The notes below the pieces were generated by a model, which saw only the letters and a program-made list of their open reading frames with translations, ran no database searches and had not been told where the DNA came from. The position numbers and the translations under genes are program-made. From positions 1 through 18,667 of the forward strand of contig JASCIV010000484.1 in the NCBI GenBank assembly GCA_030374735.1: 18,667 nucleotides of DNA, written 5' to 3'. Source of the stretch: Gracilaria caudata (lineage: Eukaryota; Rhodophyta; Florideophyceae; Gracilariales; Gracilariaceae). Positions 12,993 to 18,667 of the stretch are shown here, in pieces. The number at the start of each line of letters is the position of its first letter. Position 1 is the first letter of the stretch.

Positions 12993-14219
12993 TCAGCTCG
13001 GAGCAGATGGTGGCGGAGGTGGCAGCATATCAGGCGGCGGTGGTGGCGGGATCTCTCCAGGCGGAGGCGGCGGAGGGGGTGCCATATCACTCGGCGGCGG
13101 AGGTGGAGGCGGAGGCGGCATTGCCATCGGGGGCACAGGGTGCTGCTGCACTGGGTGCGAAGAAGGAGGTGGATATTGAGCGCCGCCGCCATACGCAAAT
13201 TGAGGCGGCATGCGGTGATTCGGCTGTCGAAAAGCGCCATGTGGCGCGAATGAAGGCGGCACAACGTCGCGCTGAGCAACAGGTGCAGCAGGATTCCATC
13301 CCGGTGGAGGTGGTGCAGGTCTGGTTGCAAACGCGCCTTCTAAAAGCCATGGTGGCACTTGAGTTTCGCGCTCTGTCTCTGGCTCGTTCTTCCCGTCGAC
13401 TTGCGCCATAAAGGACTTAAAGTCGGCATCTAGTTCGGCACCGTCCGTCTTCTTGGGGCAGTCGGCGGTGGGATGAGATGTGTCGTTGCAATTTGCGCAT
13501 CTGATTGACTTGTCAAACTGGCGTGGGCCGCGATAATCGCGGTCTTGTTCTCTTAGAGTGCCGTTGAGCTGGGCGAGTTCTCTGAGTTGAGCTTGTTTGT
13601 GATCGTTATCGTTGTCTTCTCTGGGTGTGATGATGTCCATGATCTTTCGTTTGCACTGCTCAATTCGTTGCTTGCCGTCGAACCCTTCGGCTGTGATGAT
13701 CACATGCAGAGGTTCAGTATCTTCCATTTGAGCGGGACCACGTGCTCTTCCGTCTTTAACACTACCCTTACCTCGGATGGCAACCTTGCATTCATAATCC
13801 TTCTCCAATCGCTTCTGCGTGTTGCCTCTAGGTCCAAGAATAAGTCCAATGAAGTTCAAGGTGCCCTCCTTCTCCTTCGGAATGTACAGTTTGTCCACGA
13901 ATTTGGGCGGACGCATGTTTCGCGGCGGACGAAAGTTGGGGTCCAACTGTTTGAGCCGGGAGCAAATTCGGAATCGTTCTACATCCAGCTTCTCGACAGC
14001 TCGATCGAAACGGGTGTTGACTCGCTTTCCACGCGAGTCGTACTGTGGTTCTGGAGATGGGGAGCGACAGATGTCGTGGACGGGAATGGTGTGGTGGTTG
14101 CTGATGCATTGGGAGATGAGGTCAAGTCGAGCTTGAAACTGAGCCTTCTCGACGGCCTCAAGATCCACGGGCTCCCAGCGAGTGCGACGGCGACGCTTTC
14201 TTTCAGGTTTCTCGAACAT
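12993..14219 (-). CDS. SF1: Splicing factor 1 / branch-point binding protein
   Basis: 408 residues. SF1/BBP recognises the intron branch site in the earliest spliceosome complex and contacts the large U2AF subunit. N-terminus: ERKRRRRTRW (6-15), a U2AF-ligand motif with the critical Trp15. Residues 16-100 form the SF1 helix-hairpin region, including the conserved SPSPEPQYDSRGKRVNTR, whose SPSP serines (53, 55) are phosphorylated in human SF1. The KH-QUA2 domain runs about 108-235, with the GPRG loop at 129-132. One zinc knuckle follows (C241, C244, H249, C254; CX2CX4HX4C), as in animals; yeast has two. The C-terminus (from about 300) is Pro/Gly-rich, with runs of up to nine prolines. Every functional element is intact. 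The stop is 238 bp from FMT's stop, and the start faces the POT1-like gene. Confidence 0.96.
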   Translation of the reverse strand: MFEKPERKRRRRTRWEPVDLEAVEKAQFQARLDLISQCISNHHTIPVHDICRSPSPEPQYDSRGKRVNTRFDRAVEKLDVERFRICSRLKQLDPNFRPPRNMRPPKFVDKLYIPKEKEGTLNFIGLILGPRGNTQKRLEKDYECKVAIRGKGSVKDGRARGPAQMEDTEPLHVIITAEGFDGKQRIEQCKRKIMDIITPREDNDNDHKQAQLRELAQLNGTLREQDRDYRGPRQFDKSIRCANCNDTSHPTADCPKKTDGAELDADFKSFMAQVDGKNEPETERETQVPPWLLEGAFATRPAPPPPGWNPAAPVAQRDVVPPSFAPHGAFRQPNHRMPPQFAYGGGAQYPPPSSHPVQQHPVPPMAMPPPPPPPPPSDMAPPPPPPPGEIPPPPPPDMLPPPPPSAPS

Positions 14220-14468
14220 GGCGACGGTTATGTTGGCAAATGGAGCGCTGCCCAGATAGATACAAACCGAGCCTGGCGACTTTGATGCTGGGCGCGAAAA
14301 CGATGGCTTTCGGCGTCAAGTCACCACGGTTGCAACTTGCGAACTGCAAGTACCCTTGTAGATATTCTGAAGGCAGAGATTAATTTTTTAATTTAAAAAT
14401 AGTGCCTTTTTTTCCGAGCTTTTCCCGCGAAAACTGCACGAAGGCACGATTTACCATCGTCATCGACA
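14220..14468. promoter_or_regulatory. Divergent SF1/POT1-like promoter region with two E2F-like sites
   Basis: 249 bp between start codons. GGCGCGAAAA at 14291-14300 (reverse complement TTTTCGCGCC) and TTTTCCCGCGAAAA at 14420-14433 both match the E2F/DP consensus TTTSSCGC. The second is 35 bp before the POT1-like ATG. An AT-rich stretch (14378-14401) lies between them. E2F sites are a conserved mark of S-phase genes in animals, plants and algae, which would suit a telomere gene. Binding is not shown. Confidence 0.55.
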
Positions 14469-16460
14469 ATGGCTTTCTGGTGCAGCACATCATGTGCACT
14501 TGTTGGGTCACCCAGCTTGGGTGGTTGCAGCAGCTGCAGCAGCATTCGCTATCAGTTTCAGCCACCGACAAAACGTCACTCACCGCCGGGCATGGTGCAT
14601 CAATATGTCGACATAGCCGACGCTCTAAACCCAGCAGTCGACTGCAAAAGAACCATTAATCTGTTCGGTGTCGTCATAGACTGTCGCGCTCCCTGCACCA
14701 CCAACGGCGCAGATCTTCGAAGCGAGATTGCCATCGCCGACGAGTCCTGCGTTCTGCCCGAGGCAAACCTCAAGAAGCTCTTCGTGCACAGTTTTACCAG
14801 CGACCCAACGCGAGCCATTCCTTTTCGACAGCTGGGCGACGTTGTCCGAATCCATAAAGCGGCGCTTATCGACTATGCACCCTACGGCGCACCGACGGTG
14901 AGACAGGGCCGAATCAAATTCTACTCCACTATTATGATGTGGAAACATGACGCCATTGATTTTGAGCCAATCTCGGGACCACCTCTCGTTCAGAACGACG
15001 AGCTCGAATACGTTCGTCCTCCTGCACATGTTGATCTTACCGACAGGCATAGGATAAAAGCTCTCAGAAAGTGGGCTCATGATTTCTTCTTCACTCACTA
15101 CAAAAGCCAACGCCCGTACCTGCGAACCGTATCAGAAATATTGAACGCACCCAACGGTACAACGTTTTTGTCGAAGACCTTTGACATGGTATGCTACATA
15201 AATCAGAACCCTGTTTCCGACGCCGAAGACAACTTGGTCATGACCGCTAGTGCTGACGCAACATCGTTGAGTACAAGCATTCGTATCTCAAGTCAGCCGC
15301 CGTGGCAAACAAGACGCGTTCTTCCCAAGTTCACCTTCCTCGACTTTTGTCCCTCATGGAACGTACGTCCGCCCAACGCCTCCTGGTTGCTCTTACGCGA
15401 CGTTCGTGTCGTCGACCATGGAAGGGGAAGAGAAATACAGCTCGGCGTTAGTGGCAGAACTTCAACCCTTATTTGGAATGCACATAACGCCCCCGATGTA
15501 CGAGTAGCGCGAGAACGTTGCGGTACACCACAACCGAACGCGCACACCCACGTTGCTGTCACACGAAATGTTGTGACAGAACCAGCTCCACTGCCACCCA
15601 CTCCAAAACGACACAGAGCTAGCGCTACAGCGGAAGAACTATATCGACCGTATAAAATGCCCATGCATGGTAGGGCGTCTGCCGCAACTTCGTCTGAGAA
15701 CAATGTCTTGCAGAATAGGAGCGTGCTTCCGAACCACCTGGGAGCAGGACCATCGATCCCAGCGGATGCTGTGTCCAAATCCACACCCAGGGCCGAAGAC
15801 CATCACGAAATAAGGCCTGTACCCCCTGCTGTATCAGACCCCGCACCGAACTCTAACCATCATCTTGCCAAATTGCCTGCGCCCCATGTTATACCAAGCT
15901 CCACGCGAAGAGAAGGTGCGCATCTTGGAATAGAGCTTGCGTCCCATGAGCGAATAGTAACTGCGCACACTCGAACTAACCGAAAAGTGTGGCGAATTAG
16001 CGATATGGTTCACGCATTTCGACGCGGTTCCGGCAAGAAGATGTTCAGATTAGCAGTTTGGGTTCGTGGCATCGTCTGGCCCACGGATTTGCGGCACGCC
16101 TGTCGTCTTGTATGTGCTAAGTGTGAGAGAGGTGTACAAATGTTTCGCAATATCTGTGATCACTGTGGATCAAGAGGAAATCTGTGGCAATTTATGTTCA
16201 GACTTAAGCTAGAGGAAAGGTCTGCAAGTGCCTCAATAGAGAGCTGGGTCGTAGGAAAGGAAGCAGAGCGATTGCTAGGTCTGCAGGCGTCAGACCTCCG
16301 CATGAACCCCCGGAAATGCGTCACGCTAAAGAACAAACTACGGACGCTTCACGCGGCCATAAGCGTAGTGGACTGCTTAGTTGTTCCCTTCGAATACAAG
16401 GATGACGTGGGCTTCTACAGAGTTGCATGCGTTATGAAGGGCACTCGAATGCTTCCTTAA
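14469..16460 (+). CDS. POT1: POT1-like telomere single-strand-binding protein
   Basis: 663 residues from the first ATG. POT1 binds the telomeric G-rich 3' overhang and regulates end protection and telomerase. OB1 (about 45-175): YVDIADALN, INLFGVVIDCRAP, EIAIADESC, LGDVVRIHKAAL, then HRIKALRKWAHDFF, the telobind-domain linker pattern. OB2 (about 210-350): PYLRTVSEIL, FDMVCYI, SWLLLRDVRVVDHGRG. Residues about 365-510 are a Pro/Ser/Ala-rich linker. The C-terminal OB3-like part (about 515-663) has KMFRLAVWVRGIVWP and a Cys4 zinc site: C549, C552, C563, C566. The N-terminal 41 residues are Cys/Ser-rich and unmatched; an ATG at 14592 directly before OB1 could be the true start. The order OB1, OB2, linker, zinc-containing OB3 fits POT1 better than RPA1. 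Assignment rests on pattern recognition, since sequence similarity in this family is low. Confidence 0.8.
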   Translation: MAFWCSTSCALVGSPSLGGCSSCSSIRYQFQPPTKRHSPPGMVHQYVDIADALNPAVDCKRTINLFGVVIDCRAPCTTNGADLRSEIAIADESCVLPEANLKKLFVHSFTSDPTRAIPFRQLGDVVRIHKAALIDYAPYGAPTVRQGRIKFYSTIMMWKHDAIDFEPISGPPLVQNDELEYVRPPAHVDLTDRHRIKALRKWAHDFFFTHYKSQRPYLRTVSEILNAPNGTTFLSKTFDMVCYINQNPVSDAEDNLVMTASADATSLSTSIRISSQPPWQTRRVLPKFTFLDFCPSWNVRPPNASWLLLRDVRVVDHGRGREIQLGVSGRTSTLIWNAHNAPDVRVARERCGTPQPNAHTHVAVTRNVVTEPAPLPPTPKRHRASATAEELYRPYKMPMHGRASAATSSENNVLQNRSVLPNHLGAGPSIPADAVSKSTPRAEDHHEIRPVPPAVSDPAPNSNHHLAKLPAPHVIPSSTRREGAHLGIELASHERIVTAHTRTNRKVWRISDMVHAFRRGSGKKMFRLAVWVRGIVWPTDLRHACRLVCAKCERGVQMFRNICDHCGSRGNLWQFMFRLKLEERSASASIESWVVGKEAERLLGLQASDLRMNPRKCVTLKNKLRTLHAAISVVDCLVVPFEYKDDVGFYRVACVMKGTRMLP

Positions 16461-16739
16461 CTCAGCAACTAAGTCCACGAATATTTGCAATCTCGGCCAC
16501 AAAGCGAAAGCCTAAACCAAAACACCCCGGGGCACAAAAGCCCCCTACGATCGCTACCAGGCGGTAGCACAAATGCAACCACAACGCGAAGAAAACAAAA
16601 CCACGTGCAACTTCTTGTCCCATGAAGATGATAGTTGATCCTTGGTTCGGGGAGCCTACTTTTCATATGTGTGTGGATTCGATTCTGCCCCCAAGCGCAC
16701 CCAAAAGTAAAGGTTGAAAGAGGTTAAGCCAACGCACCA
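16461..16739. other. Convergent spacer between POT1-like and Ebp2 genes, with two adjacent hairpins
   Basis: 279 bp between stops. GGGGC-ACAAAA-GCCCC (16529-16544) and GCTACC-AGGC-GGTAGC (16553-16568) are adjacent short inverted repeats, possibly 3' UTR structure. A CACGTG occurs at 16602-16607, outside any promoter position. No gene is seen. Confidence 0.45.
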
Positions 16740-17915
16740 TTACGACTTCTTCGCCAGTCGACGACTCTTTCCAAGCCTCTTCTTCTTCCCCTTCGGTTTC
16801 CTAACTCCACCATTGGCATGCGGGGTTCTCTTGTCGTTATTTCCAGCCGCCTGGCCGGATCGTTTTGATTTTGTTCGACTCGTCACTCCCCTCTTGTTAG
16901 GTTTATCTCCTCCTCCAGATTTCGGCCGCCAAGCTTTCTTCTTTCCTGAAACGATATCTGCGTGCTTTTGAAACCGATTGTCACTATCCAGTTGCTCGAC
17001 CTCAAGTAGATCAATCGGAAATTCATCGTCGTCGTCGTCATTTGCGCCCTGTTCCCTGTCCCTCAAGCGCTGTTTACGCAATCGACTATATGTGGCAATC
17101 TCCTCCTTCGCCTTTCGTTTCTTCTCCTGTTCCCTTTCCAGTTGTTCGCCGCGTACCTTCTTCCGACTCTTCTTTATATCTCTGTTATTCCGTCGCTTTT
17201 CGGCATCTTCAATTCTTTCTTTCTGTTCTAGTACATGAGTCTTTATCTTCGCCATCTGAGCATCTGTCTTGACCATTTCAGCAAAATAGTCTCCTGGACG
17301 ACGGAACTTGATCTTCTTTTTCCTCAGCCTCTCAAGTCCGAGATGCACCGCCTCAGCAGTAAGCTCCGCAAATTTCTTCTCGCGTTCAAGGTCGTCCAAT
17401 GCAAGCTTGTCGCTGAGCTTTTGTTGATTGGACATGGTAACCACGAGAGATTCTTCAAAAGGAAGCGCTCTCTTTCCGCCAACATCAGTGAAGAGCGCAA
17501 TTTCGCAGAGCTTCTTTTCGAGGGCAGCCTCGTCATTGGGGACCATTTTGATTGTCTCAGCCGGAAGCTTTGTTACTGCAATGGCTTCGAGGGGGGCGTC
17601 GTCATCGCTTTCATCAGAGTGGTCACCAATTCCGACAAGCGTGCTGAAGTCGGGTGTGTCCTCATCGTCTGCATCTTCAGCATCACTGCTGTTCGATATA
17701 TGGCCCGCGTCAGCTTGCTCTGCTCGGCTTTCTTGCGGGTGTGCGGATATCATTTCGACGTCGTTCGCAGACTCTTTCGCAGACTCTTTCGGTGCTGGGG
17801 TAGGCTGCTCATTTAGCTTGCCAATTGCCTCTGTCTCTGACTTGGTGATAGAGGGCGCTTGGTTGCGAGCGTCTGCGGGCGTCTTCTGAACTTGACGCCG
17901 CTTTCGCTTCGCCAT
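16740..17915 (-). CDS. EBP2: Ebp2 (EBNA1-binding protein 2 family) nucleolar ribosome-biogenesis factor
   Basis: 391 residues, in the family's usual range. Ebp2 is a nucleolar protein needed for pre-rRNA processing and 60S subunit assembly. The core spans about 155-310: the signature KIKFRRPGDYFAEMVKTD at about 201-218, then a long basic helix EKRRNNRDIKKSRKKVRGEQ and a Lys/Arg/Glu-rich coiled region. An acidic segment lies at about 70-110 (SDAEDADDEDTPD, SDESDDDAP). The C-terminus is strongly basic with nucleolar-signal character, ending in KKKRLGKSRRLAKKS. The frame extends 31 codons upstream to 18008, but the start at 17915 (MAKRKRRQ) fits the family, and the upstream part is Pro/Cys-rich and unmatched. 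KESAKESA reflects a small 12-bp duplication. Confidence 0.93.
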   Translation of the reverse strand: MAKRKRRQVQKTPADARNQAPSITKSETEAIGKLNEQPTPAPKESAKESANDVEMISAHPQESRAEQADAGHISNSSDAEDADDEDTPDFSTLVGIGDHSDESDDDAPLEAIAVTKLPAETIKMVPNDEAALEKKLCEIALFTDVGGKRALPFEESLVVTMSNQQKLSDKLALDDLEREKKFAELTAEAVHLGLERLRKKKIKFRRPGDYFAEMVKTDAQMAKIKTHVLEQKERIEDAEKRRNNRDIKKSRKKVRGEQLEREQEKKRKAKEEIATYSRLRKQRLRDREQGANDDDDDEFPIDLLEVEQLDSDNRFQKHADIVSGKKKAWRPKSGGGDKPNKRGVTSRTKSKRSGQAAGNNDKRTPHANGGVRKPKGKKKRLGKSRRLAKKS

Positions 17916-18511
17916 GTTGCGAGAACAGGGGAGTCGTTTCGTTGCGGGCGGTGGCACGGATGCACGCTGCGGATCAACACATCGACAAGGCGCCGGCGTG
18001 GGTGGCAAACAAATATTTTAACATTTTGCTCACATTTTCACATTTCAAGGGGGCACGTCCGGGAATTTGACTTCATTGCTGTTGGATACGACACGCGTTC
18101 CAGCTTTTCCACATGCAAATGTGGTTGACATTGTACCTTCACTGCTCGCATACAAGTGGTCATGACGACTGATCTCAACGAAATGTCTCCCTCCGCGTCT
18201 ATTAGCAACAGAGCCCTTGAAACCTCACATTTAGCCAGCACATTTACTCATTGCACCGAAAGCGTCAGAACTGAAACATAATTGCTAGAAGGCGTTTCAT
18301 ATATATTCAGTCCAAACAAAGCTCTGCATTCCTTCGTTTCAAGCAGCGCATATTCATGCAGAAGAATGAATTGTACTTGTTCCAGGCATAAAATCCAAAC
18401 CAGCTAGTGCAACAAATACCAACTGCCACCAAAAAAAAAAAAATGAAATGAAAAAAACATGACCACTCCACTGTCAGCTCTAACTACGATGCTCAATATT
18501 TTTTTCAATTA

Positions 18512-18533
18512 CTTGTACTATTCATAGTACAAG
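18512..18533. repeat. Perfect 10-bp inverted repeat with 2-nt spacer
   Basis: CTTGTACTAT (18512-18521) and ATAGTACAAG (18524-18533) are exact reverse complements separated by TC. It sits in AT-rich DNA. It could be a cruciform, a factor-binding palindrome or a transcript hairpin; nothing in the context decides. Confidence 0.7.
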
Positions 18534-18592
18534 AAAATTATTACTGCAAGGAGCAGAGATAACAAGTAAATACTACTTGCCACCGAATGTCT

Positions 18593-18622
18593 GTCGCACC
18601 GGGGGTCATGTCCCGGTGTGAC
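18593..18622. repeat. 11-bp stem hairpin (one G-U) with 8-nt loop
   Basis: GTCGCACCGGG (18593-18603) pairs with CCCGGTGTGAC (18612-18622), with a single G-U wobble in RNA. It directly precedes an A-box-like sequence at 18623-18633, so it may belong to an element that continues beyond the window. Confidence 0.6.
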
Positions 18623-18667
18623 TGGCGCAGTGGACAACGGAGCACATTTGGACGAAGAGATACCGAG

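Larger units (their letters stand above)
17916..18667. other. Upstream region of Ebp2 and gene-free right end
   Basis: 752 bp without a recognised gene. It contains repeated ACATTT-like words (about 18018-18048), an A13 run near 18430, a perfect hairpin at 18512-18533, a second hairpin at 18593-18622 and a tRNA-like A-box at 18623-18633. One short open frame on the minus strand (18038-18241) has no recognisable features. It probably includes the Ebp2 promoter. Confidence 0.45.

Noticed and set aside
16512..16518. CCTAAAC near 16512 as an interstitial telomere repeat
   Set aside because: A single partial unit is expected by chance and no array is present.
18616..18667. Calling a tRNA gene at the right edge
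   Set aside because: Only an A-box-like match is present. The D and anticodon stems do not pair properly and the 3' half is missing.

Overview
The window is nuclear DNA from a compact eukaryotic genome. It holds eukaryote-only proteins: a telomere OB-fold protein, branch-point binding protein SF1/BBP, the SMN-complex partner Gemin2, ESCRT cofactor Vta1/LIP5 and nucleolar Ebp2. Four short spliceosomal introns (82-114 bp, GTAAGT/GTATGT donors) interrupt two of the genes. A FabZ-type acyl-ACP dehydratase with a leader that looks plastid-targeted and a plant-style prephenate/arogenate dehydratase suggest a plastid-bearing, intron-poor unicellular alga. A red alga would fit, but the lineage is an inference and is not proven here.

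Layout. Positions 1-2,535 are the weak end: a decayed protein-kinase gene with an internal stop, a diverged 252-bp tandem duplication, and an unrecognised basic Ser/Arg-rich protein ending in a PP1-docking-like motif. About 1.1 kb without a recognisable gene follows. From 3,666 to 17,915 there are ten confidently recognised genes whose strands alternate without exception: Vta1 (+), HscB/Jac1 (-), RRM-R3H protein (+), prephenate/arogenate dehydratase (-), Gemin2 (+, four exons), FabZ (-, two exons), methionyl-tRNA formyltransferase (+), SF1 (-), POT1-like protein (+), Ebp2 (-). Every start therefore faces a start and every stop faces a stop. Two convergent gaps are tiny (9 and 33 bp), and the divergent gaps are about 130-550 bp, suggesting shared promoters. 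The last 750 bp carry no recognised gene but include two hairpins and a tRNA-like A-box at the edge.

The genes do not form one pathway. They sort into organelle metabolism and biogenesis (HscB, PDT/ADT, FabZ, FMT), RNA processing (Gemin2, SF1, RRM-R3H, Ebp2), membrane remodelling (Vta1) and telomere protection (POT1-like). Two splicing factors lie within 5 kb of the introns described here, and three of the four introns carry a CTGAC branch-site candidate while the fourth has TACTAAAC. The SF1/POT1 intergenic region has two E2F-like elements, a plausible cell-cycle promoter. Base composition is uneven: about 3.5-6.3 kb is strongly CpG- and GC-rich with triplet and minisatellite repeats, while the flanks are ordinary. 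I see no clear novel multi-gene system. The best leads are the strictly alternating gene order, the dead kinase, the POT1-like protein and the altered residues in the dehydratase.
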